A DNA stretch of 64,000 bases from Paralichthys olivaceus (taxonomy: Eukaryota > Chordata > Actinopteri > Pleuronectiformes > Paralichthyidae), in contig NC_091094.1 of assembly GCF_024713975.1 (NCBI RefSeq), positions 11,579,001 through 11,643,000 on the forward strand, written 5' to 3'. A program made the translations under genes and the position numbers. Position 1 is the stretch's first letter; each line of letters opens with the position of its first letter. Shown in pieces: positions 49,201 through 59,108 of this stretch. Under the pieces are notes generated by a model, which worked only from the letters and a program-made list of their open reading frames with translations, ran no database searches and had not been told where the DNA came from.

Positions 49201-49902
49201 TGGATGTTTTCATCTGTGTTTGTGTTAATAAGCAGCATTACACAAAAACAACTTGATAGATTACCACGAAATTCAGTGGAAGAATGTGGTATGGGTCACA
49301 TTTTGTTGTGGATCTGGATGAGGGGTGGATCCAGGATTTATTTTTTCTTTAACATAGCCAGATTATTCCCATTTTACCAGGGAATAATTCATGACGTCTT
49401 GATGAAAAAGAATCTGGCTCATTTAGGGGACAGATATTTATGAGATCTTTGGTAATTTGTTGCAGCTCGACTACATTTGAGGGGACTGTTGACTGTTGGC
49501 AGAGGCATGCACTCTGTGGAGTATGAATTTAAAAATTGGGGAGGGGGGGCAAGGGTGCATTTAGGGTGGACTTGAATTCATGGCTTCTTAAAAAAAAGTT
49601 GGTTACCTGTTTGTACACAGTTCCAAACATACACAATCTTACCATGATGACTAAATGTGACAGTTATTTATGTTCTTTAACCAAGAGTTTGCTCACTACA
49701 TTTTTTAACCCCTGCATCTTTTTTCTTTTTGCAGTTGGAGATTGATAATGGAGATGAACTGACGGAGGATTTCCTGTACGACGAGGTCCATCCTAAGCAA
49801 CATGCTCACAAACAGGCCTTTGCTAAGCCCCGCGGTCCAGCAGGGAAAAGGGGACACAAGCGTCTCATTAAGGGGACAGGGGAGTCCATGCAGAGCAGCT
49901 AG
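41808..49902 (+). CDS. twf2: Twinfilin-2
   Basis: Nine exons (41808-41904, 45347-45525, 46332-46427, 47567-47671, 47808-47822, 48034-48159, 48319-48469, 48829-48950, 49735-49902) join in phase to 352 residues, or 347 without the 15-nt exon 47808-47822; human TWF2 has 349. Twinfilin sequesters ADP-actin monomers, caps or uncaps barbed ends and binds capping protein in the cytoplasm. It has two ADF-homology domains: the first from [17 protein letters not shown] to [11 protein letters not shown], the second from [13 protein letters not shown] through [27 protein letters not shown]. The tail [19 protein letters not shown] matches the capping-protein and phosphoinositide-binding end. The N-terminus [19 protein letters not shown] departs from the usual MxHQTGI start. 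The microexon adds GRVKQ between the two domains. Intron 1 (3.4 kb) holds several repeats. The next genes in human 3p21 (wdr82, glyctk) are also neighbours here. Confidence 0.96.
42090..42428 (-). mobile_element. MITE copy, diverged (family of 50144-50515), in twf2 intron 1
   Basis: Ordered blocks match the intact copy: TTCACACACTGAAGATATCAGTCCC, TCAAGATCCAGATATT, CAAAATCTGCC, GACCCACACCACATTCTTCCAC, and the terminal AACCTCCTTGGTGGAAATAAT. The left inverted repeat is eroded. Confidence 0.65.
43110..43262 (-). mobile_element. MITE right-end fragment in twf2 intron 1
   Basis: It preserves CCAGACCCGTCCTGCATCC, ACGTTTCGTGGAAATCTGTCC, AGTAGTTTTTGTGTAATAAC and a decayed terminal repeat (CTTAGTGGCGGGTAA). 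Confidence 0.6.
44230..44244. repeat. Poly-C tract
   Basis: Fifteen consecutive C bases in twf2 intron 1. A run of seven or more G occurs about 165 bases further on. Both could be sites of sequencing-length error. Confidence 0.9.
44850..45020 (-). mobile_element. MITE fragment in twf2 intron 1
   Basis: Blocks shared with the intact copy: TTGTACACACTCATAGATATCAGTCCC, TTCAACATCCATGAATCATTCTC and GAAATCAATGAAAATATT. Both termini are missing. Confidence 0.55.
45826..46085 (+). repeat. Dispersed teleost repeat in twf2 intron 2
   Basis: It opens AAATTCAAATTTTATTTGTAGAGCC and continues through blocks of a second common fish repeat (CTCATAGGGCTT, CGACATCCTCTGTCCTTA, CAGGAAAAACTACC, GTAGAAACCTCAGAGAGAGCC, GGATCCCACTCCCAGGACGG, GTGCAATAGATG). 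I recognise the pattern but not its formal class. Confidence 0.65.
46244..46295. repeat. (CA)n microsatellite 36 bp before twf2 exon 3
   Basis: About 26 CA units end shortly before the polypyrimidine tract and acceptor of exon 3 (TTTACAG at 46325-46331). Confidence 0.95.
47808..47822 (+). other. twf2: 15-nt microexon of twf2
   Basis: GGCCGAGTTAAACAG is bounded by a very strong acceptor (TTCCCTTTTTCTCTCAG) and a strong donor (GTATGT). It is exactly 15 nt and in phase with both neighbours, adding Gly-Arg-Val-Lys-Gln between ...RIKITE and VKTEISVE. In human TWF2 as I recall it, these flanks join directly ([11 protein letters not shown]). Inclusion is inferred from splice-site quality only. Confidence 0.65.
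49238..49510 (+). mobile_element. MITE copy, diverged, in twf2 intron 8
   Basis: Forward-orientation blocks: ACACAAAAACAACTTGATAGATTACC, GGAAGAATGTGGTATGGGTCA, GTGGATCTGGATGAGG, AATAATTCATGACGTCTTGATG, GGGGACTGTTG and GGCAGAGGCATGCACTCT. The ends are eroded. Confidence 0.65.
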
Positions 49903-50765
49903 ATGTGGACGAAACCTCTCTGTAGCCCCTAACCCACTAACACCCCCATCAAGCACAGAGGGATGAGCACACTGATGGATGTCCTCTTTGTGTCCTGAAT
50001 TACAATATACACAACAAATCTGTTTTTAATAGAAATGTCTCTCTCTGTGTTTCTGATTGTCTTTTCTGTTTGTGATGATATTCCTCTGTAAAATAAGACA
50101 AAGAAATGATGATAAACTTGAATTACACTCAGTAGAACACATACCTTCGCCAAGGCCCCTATCCACGGCAAAAACTGTTACCATACAGAGGCTGAAAAAA
50201 ATCCTGCCAACCAATTTTTTGGGGATTGGCAACAAACTTTATAAACACGTATTTCAGTCCTCTAAATATCCCTGACTTTTTCCATCAAGATCAATTAAAA
50301 AACAAAGATCCATGCATTATTCTCTGGTAAATCAGTGAAAATGTCACAAAACCTCTTATCTCTTGAATCTGCCTTTTTGTCCAAATTTACACAGTTTCTT
50401 CTTTGGCCCATGATCCATCTTTCCACAAAGTTTCGTGGAAATCAGTTTTTGCGTATTCCTGCTTACAAACCAACAAACTAACAGACGGGTGAAAACCCAA
50501 ACTCCTTGGTGAAGGTAACAATATGAATAAAATACCAAAGAAAGCACGTGTTGATGACCTCCTGTTTGTAATAGAGTCAGATTATCTAGTAATGGAGATA
50601 CTCTTCTGTCTTCCATATTGTTATTAAACATACATATGTAGTTTACACTGTTGTGGGCTACTGACGTGTACATTCTTCAGATGTTTCAGTCCCTGTTTTG
50701 TATCAACAATGTTTGTAAGAAAAATACAATATGAAAGGAAACTAAATAAAGCCTTGTTTATACTG
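49903..50765 (+). other. twf2: twf2 3'UTR with polyadenylation signal
   Basis: The first canonical AATAAA after the twf2 stop is at about 50744-50749 (ACTAAATAAAGCC). If used, the 3'UTR is roughly 0.86 kb and contains the whole MITE at 50144-50515. No further coding exon is seen. Confidence 0.5.
50144..50515 (-). mobile_element. Intact-ended MITE, 372 bp, TA-flanked
   Basis: The termini are inverted repeats: CCTTCGCCAAGG on the left and CCTTGGTGAAGG on the right (11 of 12 match when reverse-complemented). A TA dinucleotide lies on each side (50142-50143, 50516-50517), as expected for a target duplication of the Tc1/mariner type, although superfamily assignment by TSD alone is tentative. There is no transposase. 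At least seven more degraded copies of the same family occur in this window. Confidence 0.8.
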
Positions 50766-53700
50766 TGGTATTAGGCTTTCTTAGTTGAGATTCCTTTTCT
50801 TTAATCTAGCATGTGGTGTGTAAAATGGTTGGATGATCCCTGAGATATGACTGTAACTACTCTTCATAGTGAGGCTGGTGCTGTGGGAGGCCTGTTGTGT
50901 TGAGATAAAAAAAACAGCATAAATAACTCTCTGATGGGAGAGTTTTTTTTAAATCAGACCAAGAGTTGCACATTCAGATCCCCAATACTACAGTTCCCCT
51001 TTAGTCACGGCGATGAAACACAGGGAGGCTGCAGCGTCTGAAAGGCTGCACTGTGTGGATTTAACCCTATGATGTTCTGCTGTGTGCTCCACAGGACAAA
51101 TTTGCGACCATGGCTGCGTCATCAAGTGCACAACATTTGATTTCTCGGTTTTAAGCTTGATTTTAACAAACACTTTGAAGCCACGGCCACTGGCTCACTA
51201 CAGTCAGGAGGATTCTGTGAACGTCTGTAACGAATTTAAAAGAGATTCAAGTGGATGCTTGTGGAGATGTTTCAGATTGGTGCATAGTGGTTATGTTATC
51301 GCATAAAGTCATGCTGCTAGCATTTTTAGATTCATTATTACATCTGCAACATACTGTATTGTACTTTAGGTTTTAATATCACCAACCCAGAATGCTGTGA
51401 ATACACGTATCTGCAAAAGGAAAACAACACATCTTCAGTTAAATCCATCATCAATGAGTCTAAATTCTGCAGTTAACGACAGGCTTACTCAGCAGATCTT
51501 TCCAGGCCTGTTAACAAAGCTCTGCCTTTGAATAAATGCCCAACATACAATGGATCAGCTTATGCTTCTGATTCCAGGCAGTGAAAGTTTTTCTCAGAAC
51601 CTTCAGGAAATTCCCGTTTTTTTTCTCCACCTTCACAGAAAACAGCAGTTACTAACTGGATCCCAAACATCCTTTCAGTTACTGATTCTTAGTAAGTTCT
51701 GGGTATGCAGTGTGTTCACACAGGCCGAGTTAATTATAGTCAGGCTGTCAGCGTGCAGATATGTGGTGTTCATTTCTGCATCTGACAGACTTTGCGGTGC
51801 TGCCACCCAGTGCAGGATGCAAATGAGGGACCTAGTCACAAACAATAATTGTTACATATTTGCACAGAGGGAGTGAAATAACTTTGGGGAAGATCTTGGA
51901 AAACATGAATAATAAAATATTCAAACTGGGATTCTGTGACAGTAAAAGATGCATCAGTTTGTGGTGTGGGATCGAAACACGGCAAATACGACAAACAATG
52001 GCTCAAATATCTTATCATACATTAAAAACAGTGAATATACCGAATGTTCTGCAATGAAGTTACAACAACAGCTTGTTTCAGAAGTATGTTTTTTGTTCGG
52101 ATTCTTGTTTTTATTAGTGACCATTTAAAAAGGTTCATCGTGTGTGATGACTCAGCTGCAGCTGTTCACTGAGGAGGATGTGATGCTTTATTGAAACAAA
52201 CACTAGTCCACTCACAGAAAACACAATCACAACAATTAATGGGTGAGCTCTAAACATCTAAAATCTAAAAATCAAGGTTGAATTGTTATTTTAGGACGAG
52301 TGTCTTCTAATCATGAACAATAGCAGTCAACCCTTCTGTATCTACACAAACTACATCTTCAATGACCAAAATCCACTGCAACAGTGAGTGTGTGTCACTC
52401 GTGAAGATGCAGACATTTAGACACCGATTGTTATTTACCAGTCAGTGGACTAAACGGCTGCAGCAGTAGATCCTACGCTGGATTCACAGTCAGCGAGTGA
52501 TGATGATGCTTCTAACACAGATGCAAAACTGAGAAAACATAAAGAAATCAATTATCTCCTGGTGAAAAATCTGTTTCACACACAGAGAACTGGAGTTTGT
52601 GGTGATAAGAGACGATGCCGGTGTCGATGTGCTGTAAACATAAACCTCTGCAGATGAATACATTTGTTGCATCCTGACTCTGTCTGCTGCCCTCACCTGA
52701 ATCCTGTGGAGAATTTATTGCTGTTGTGAACATGTCCCACTGCCTTGTGCATATGTGAAAAACAAACTGCTGAAAAAGTCCGGAACTACTTCTCCAGAGT
52801 TCCTCCACATGACATGTCTTAAAGCGCCTTTTGTTTCGAAAATACAAAGCAGGGGCTGTGCATTAAAACAGATTATCTTTCAGCACGCACAGAGCACAAA
52901 CAGCTAGCGGACCGTGAGGAGATATTAGTGGAAATGAACAAAAAGTGAATTCATTTAATATCGCTTACCCCATCTTTAATATTAAAAGTTGTACATCATT
53001 AAAGCTTTCATCAGAGCAAATGTTTCACAAAAGAGAATCTCAAACACTGCCTCTTCATTCAAGTAGACCAATACATTAAAACAGTTGTAGTTCCTCAAGT
53101 CCAAATTGATCTATAGTCATTTGATCATTTAACTGATTGAAATACAATAAATCTACAACTGTTTTGGTGATTGAGTTAATGTTGAAGTCAGTTTCTAATG
53201 AAAAATGTCAAAAGAAAATCTTGCTATTGTCTGACTTCCTATAGAGCAAATAATTGATCAATAAAGAAAATGATTTGTTATTTTCGTCATTTACTATTAT
53301 TGTTTATTATTGAAAATGATGTTATGAAAATAATCATTAGCTGCAGCCGCAGTCCCTCTCTAGGACTTTAGCATTGTTACAAGAGGGCAATGATCTTCTG
53401 AGAAGTAATCACTCAAAAATATCAAATAAAGCTCAGATAAGGCACGTGGAAAAAACTAAAAAGAGCTGGAGTGAATGTGGAGCTGTGTAGGTTCATACAC
53501 TGTGTACTTTTTCATTCTCAAATTCTTGGTAAACCCTCTGCCTTCCTCGTAAAGTGCTCTCCAGTTACCAAACTGCTTCATCCAGATGGATAATCTTTAA
53601 TATCCCCAGAGTCTCTGCTGATCTTCACAAAAACTGCACTCCAATTTTACACACACTGGGATTTAACGAAATTATAGGAAAACAGTGTTGTATCAGGAAC

Positions 53701-55180
53701 TCAAAAATGAGAGATGTGATATCATCCACATCTCTGCAGGTCCTGGGTTAACATATGATTGTTGTGTTTCTCTGAATTCCTGGTGAGGATGGAGCATCAT
53801 AAAATAGAACAATAAATAGTCACCAAAATAACTGTGGTTGTCCTTTTTCTTGAAAAACCTGTGTTCGACGGCAGCCAGAAGGATCGATTAAATCCACTTC
53901 TCAGAACAAAAAGGTCATTTCAGGATTTCAGTATTGAAGCGTTTGGGATCAGAAGGCTCCTGTTAATATGGTTATGATTATGACAAAGCATAGAATCATG
54001 TGTTGCCTCGTTTTCAGTATTCATGTAGACTACAAGTGTGTGAGAGAGTGTGTGTGAGATGGCTCAGGAGGCTGATGGAGGAAATATTTTTGAAAACTTA
54101 AAGTCTGGTCAGGATGTTCCTCAGTTTTTAATACAAATATGCATCAGTGACCTGTTTCTCTCAGCTTATCTCTCCCGACTCATAAGATATGAATACCTAC
54201 ATGAGGATGGGGTGATGAGAAATCTGAGTAGGACCTAAATGTTATGAGTGGAAATTAATGCAAATGCAGTGTCAGGTGGGATTGCATTCCCAATCCCCAG
54301 AAAGACCAAAGTTATTGTCATGTGGTCAATTAGCTGAAATATATCTGGATTTTTTTTGGTATAACAAAGCAGTTGTTGTGTCTTTGGCTTAAGATTGTTG
54401 GTCTGACTAAACAGGACACATCCCTTTGGCCTCTAAGAACCTGCTTTGGGCAGTTTTTACTGTTTTTTGACTTCCTGTGGGGTAAATAATTGATCAATAA
54501 AGAAAGTTATGCAGTAATGAAAACTCTTGCAGCCTCGGCCCATTGAATTCTCAGATTAGACCATGATTGCACTTTTGTTTCTTGATCTTCTCAGAGGTAA
54601 TAACTCAAAAATATAATATTGTATTAAGTCTACACAAGAAGGGGACTATATGAACATGATATGAATGCCTATGCAGGGGTTGCGAGATGCAATGTGATAG
54701 CTGCATGGGACATTAATGTCATCAATACTGTGTCAGGTGGGCCGGAATTTCCAACCCAAGGGAAGATAGGATGAGAAACATTTACAAGGTGCTTTACAAA
54801 TAAAAAATGAATAATTGAAGAAAAGCAACTGGAAACTGTTCAAAAGCAAACAAAGTAGTTATAGAAGATAAGATGGTGAAATGCACACTGAGTAAAAGTA
54901 TAAGTAAAAAATATTATATACAAGGAACTATACATTATCATGCAGAACGTAAACAACATATAAATATAAATCAGTACTGCAACAAACACACACACACACA
55001 CACACACAACATAACAGATAGATAAACAGATAATCTATAACAATAATACAACAATATAATATAATGCTCAGTATTGATGGTTTAAGCACATTAGGCTGAA
55101 AATACTTCTGTACTTTTACTGAGTAAAATTTGGAGTACGATCTTATACTAAATTACTTTGTATTAGTACTTTTCTCTACA
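50766..55180. other. Gene-free interval between twf2 and cish
   Basis: I find no exon with domain or splice support in 4.4 kb. Open frames such as 51550-51876 encode nothing recognisable. There is a (CA)n run at about 54985-55008. Two pairs of related segments (about 53215-53285 with 54460-54520; about 54185-54300 with 54660-54750) indicate an unclassified, diverged local repeat. Distal enhancers for cish could lie here but none can be read from sequence alone. Confidence 0.5.
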
Positions 55181-55193
55181 TTAGATAGAATAG

Positions 55194-55286
<93 letters not shown>

Positions 55287-55289
55287 ATG

Positions 55290-55354
<65 letters not shown>
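55194..55354. repeat. (GATA)n microsatellite
   Basis: About 40 GATA/TAGA units with one interruption near 55283 (AGATAAATGGATA). It lies about 0.9 kb upstream of the cish promoter motifs. Confidence 0.97.
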
Positions 55355-55355
<1 letters not shown>

Positions 55356-55788
55356 CAATTGCATGGGTAGAAATTAAACTGTCACCTGATATATGTATAT
55401 AAGGTGCACGTGGCCTGTGCTGAGATCAGTTGTACAGTTAGACGATTATAATCTAATTCGACAGTCGGGGTTATAAAGTGGAACAAATAATACACGACAT
55501 TTCTTTGGTCTAGCAGAGACTTAACGCGTTTTCTGTCTGGCTGCATTGTCTCGATAACAACTTGTTTTCTCGGGTGTAATTACTCAGACAAACCTCCGGG
55601 AAAAGCTCTCGCCGTGTTTTCTTTTTCTTCCCCCATCCCCGGGACAGACACACAGATAGAGGGGAAATCTATATTACTGGAAATAGCCTGTGCGCATTCC
55701 TATTATCTTTAATGTGGAGGCGGCGGGTTCGCGGAATGGAGCCTGTGTCGGGGCGGCCCGGCGGGGCGGAGTCAGCGCGCTGCCGTGA

Positions 55789-56157
55789 TTCCTGGAAAGC
55801 GGATAGGGAGAAGCCGCCGAGCGATTCCTGGGAGCGAGAGTCCGATTCAGCGAAGGCAGGAGCCGCCGGGTGGGACCGGGAGAGAGAGGGGGCCACCGGA
55901 GCGAGACCCGGTGGAGCACGGAAAGTCGACCAGGGGGTGGTGGAGGGGGGGAATCCTCCGGTGGTATGTCCGTGAGGGTGAAGCGTGTTGAGAAGTCGCC
56001 GCTGAGAACCGGAGGTGTTAGCTTAGCTGCTAACTGTCACCGAGCACAACAACCCGGCTGGGGGGAGGAGGAGGGAGGAGGGAACCGCGGCGGCCGGCGT
56101 GACGTCAGCGCCGGCGGTGCTGCGAACAGTTCTCAGAATAGTCTTCTAGGAAACAGT
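55789..56157 (+). promoter_or_regulatory. cish: cish promoter with STAT (GAS) motifs and a CRE
   Basis: Two perfect TTCNNNGAA sites, TTCTCAGAA (56130-56138) and TTCTAGGAA (56144-56152), have centres 14 bp apart. A third, TTCCTGGAA, is at 55789-55797. A palindromic CRE, TGACGTCA, lies at 56100-56107. All are in a GC-rich island just upstream of the presumed cish start. Mammalian CISH is a STAT5 target driven by tandem GAS sites of this form. The transcription start, probably about 56170-56250, is inferred. Confidence 0.75.
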
Positions 56158-56550
56158 AAATTTGAAGAGCCGAGCCTTTACACTCTGTCCTTCACACATT
56201 TGGATCCCGCTCCGGTGACAACACACTCCGACCCGCTGCCGCACGGACCCGCTTCTTGTTTTTGAGTCTTTTTGAACCTTTTTCAATCCAGGTTTCGTGT
56301 TTTCCTGTCGCGTTTATATTCATAAAAACACCCGGTGGTCGAGCGGAGGACACTGGGACACGCCGATCTCTTCGTGTCCCTGTTTTTCATTTTTTTTAAA
56401 ACAGGCCTGATCATTTCAATCACATGTTAGATCTTATTTTTCCAGATCTGGCTTTTCTTTAGATATACGTGACGGTATATTGTTTTTTTAACTTGTTTCC
56501 TGGAGAAGTTGAAGAGACCGGATTTTAGCCCAGAGGATTCAACTAATAGT

Positions 56551-58016
56551 ATGATTCTTTGTGTTCCAGGGTGAGAAGACTTTCCTTTGTTTGCTTCCTC
56601 CTGTTATTTGTGTTAAAACCACATCAGAAAACACATCTATTTGTAAATCTAATGTTCTCTTAACTCTATTGTTATATTCTAACAATGGAGTTTGGATTAA
56701 AAGTGTATTTTAAATAACTCAAGTGCGTCGGGTGTAAAAATGTTAATGTCCTGTTACACTAATTTAAATTCTATGGATAATTGTCTCTTTCTGTTCTTTT
56801 AACTAGAAAAGGGTGATTGAGATAATTTTTCTTTTTAACAATATCCTGGTTTAGACTGTCAGTAATGTTAGTCACAAGAAATATGACAAAAAATACAAAA
56901 TTTTTCACAAATGTAAGTTGAATAAAATGTAATTATACAAATCATAAATAAGACTAAGGAATCACATTCTGCGGTTGTCCACTTAAAACTGTCAGTTCAT
57001 CACATTGAACATCTTCTACCTACTTCAAGTCAAGGAATACATGATTTGTGTTCATACCGGATTATCCTGACGATAATGATCTTGTATAAAGGGAGGACGG
57101 AGGAGTAAAGCCAACCATGACCATTTTTAAGCTTGTGGTTTTTTCATGACATTTAAACCTTTATCTTCCATCTCATTTCCAGTCCTAGAGCTCTTCTGCC
57201 CGGTGCTCTGTCCACTGACGTCCCACAGGGCATGCGGGCTGGAACCGTACCTCCTAACCCCTGCCTTCAAAGCACCCCTTCGCTATGGGACCCTGCAAAG
57301 GACCTGCGGGCGATCGCCAGCAACTTCTGCTATCTAGAAAATTCAGGTAAGGTTTGAAAAGTTTCACATTTTACAGCCACCGAAAGTAACAGATAAGATT
57401 CTTGAAAGACTCTTGTTCAGATTAATTAATTAATTGAGGATTGTTTATTGTAAAATAATCATGAGGGAACATGCGGAATGTCCAGTGACTAATATTAAGG
57501 AATGTGTTTGTGTGTGTAGGTTGGTACTGGGGAGCAATAACTGCGGCTCAGGCCCACGCTGCACTACAAGAGGCATCTGAAGGAGCCTTTTTGGTACGGG
57601 ACAGCAGCCACCCCATGTACATGCTGACCCTCTCGGTCAGGACCGCACGCGGCCCCACCAGTATAAGGATCCAGTACAGCGGTGCCAAGTTTTTGCTCGA
57701 CTCCAGCTCTCCGGCCCGGCCCAGTCTGTCGTCCTTCTCCAGCGTGCCCAGCCTGGTGCAGCACTACATGGGACCAGAGAGGAAAGCAGACGAGGGGAAG
57801 GTGGAAGTGGAGGCTCCTTCGAAACCCTCTCAGCAGACATTTCAGGAGGCGTCTGTGGTACTGAAACTGAAGCGGGCCGTGTACAAGCCTAAGGGCCTCC
57901 CCTCTTTACAGCACCTCACACGCCTTGTCATTAACAGACACTCTGACTGTCCTGACCAGCTACCACTCCCGAGGCCTCTGCTGCGTTACATCCAGAACTA
58001 TCCCTTCAAGGTATGA
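56551..58016 (+). CDS. cish: Cytokine-inducible SH2-containing protein (CIS)
   Basis: Three coding exons (56551-56570, 57183-57346, 57520-58016) join in phase to 226 residues; human CISH has 258, and the difference lies mainly in the N-terminus and the linker after SH2. The protein is a SOCS-family feedback inhibitor that docks on phosphotyrosines of STAT5-activating cytokine receptors and recruits an elongin-cullin ubiquitin ligase. The N-terminus MILCVPGPRALL parallels human MVLCVQGPRPLL, including the split first exon. The SH2 domain begins GWYWGAITAAQAH. It has the phosphate-binding FLVRDS with its Arg, then MLTLSVRTARGPTSIRIQY and SLVQHYMG. A C-terminal SOCS box reads LQHLTRLVINRHS...LPLPRPLLRYIQNYPF. 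Tandem STAT motifs lie upstream. It is tail to tail with hemk1, its neighbour on human 3p21 as well. Confidence 0.96.
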
Positions 58017-59108
58017 GCGTTCCTCAAGGTCATCACAATGGCCATTTTGCAGCTGACTTAAAAAACAAACAACTGTCAAAGAGGTCCTTCGTACCTGTAA
58101 ATGACAACGCTGCTCCAGCAGTTGAAGGCCAGTCCCGAAGAAACTGGACACAGGGTCGTGTTTTTACTGACAGAATATGTACAAAATCAGTTATCACTGA
58201 CGCGTCTGGTTTCAGACTTAATTTGTCGAGGGCCGTGTGGTGAAGAATCCCAGGAAGAGACAGCGAACTCAGTACTGTAATCTACACTTATTTTATGAAG
58301 GATGTGGAAATTGTTCACATCTATTCTACCCTCATCAGTTTTGAATGTACATATTGTTTCCAAGAAGTACACTGATTCCATTGAAACACCATTTTAATCC
58401 ATTTTATTTTCTCAGTAAAACATTTTTTCTACCTTTTACATGTGTACATTTTTCTATTAAAATAACTCATTTGATTCTAACTTGCTGTCCTTCACATCCT
58501 TTTCATCTTGTGCTGCTTTGAATGACAGTATTACTCACAGGGGCAAAGGGAGGCAGTGTCAACATCCCCGTTATTAACCAACACACAACTTTTCTTGTGA
58601 CGCTTGTTACGAAATATTTTCATTTTCAATCACAAAGACTTTGTGGCCTTTGAGCTCTAAAGAGTGTGAGACACACACACACCGTGTAAGGAAGTAAAGG
58701 CCACATTGTGTGTTTTTGCTCAGCAATGCGTACAGCCTGCATCTGAGTCAGCGAATGGACAAGCGAAGGGGAGGACCGCTCATCAGCAGATTCACAGAAC
58801 TGCTGAATGCTTCCTGGGAGGAGGGTGAGATTCTGAGAGGGAGGGTTCTAAGAAAAGCCTTGGTAATTACCTTCAGCTTTGAGCCTGCTTTTGTGCCAGC
58901 TCGCACACATTTCTATTGTGGCACAGGATGTGATCGCAAATGTTACCAGATTTAAAAAAATGCAAACAATGACATGAAAGAGAATTCGGCCCTTGCAAAT
59001 TGAGAATTTTTGAGTCATTAAAGCAGTGCAAGTGCGTGCTTGGCGGATCAGTGGGGGTAGAGGAGCTGAGGCTGTGGCGACCTGGGATAAAGCCAGTGTA
59101 ATAGGATC
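58017..59108. other. Convergent 3' regions of cish (+) and hemk1 (-)
   Basis: No coding exon is supported. Plus-strand open frames at 58710-58955 and 59026-59301 have no domain, and the latter overlaps the last hemk1 exon. ATTAAA at about 58455 could end cish. Minus-strand AATAAA near 58405 could end hemk1. Confidence 0.5.

Noticed and set aside
51550-51876. Plus-strand open frame of 108 residues in the twf2-cish spacer
   Set aside because: No domain, no splice partners, and hydrophobic or low-complexity stretches typical of AT-rich spacer.
55176-55364. Open frame coding repeated Tyr-Leu-Ser-Ile
   Set aside because: It is a translation of the GATA microsatellite.
55712-56265. Overlapping plus-strand open frames in the cish CpG island
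   Set aside because: GC-rich promoter DNA opens frames by chance; the sequence carries STAT and CRE sites and no protein family.
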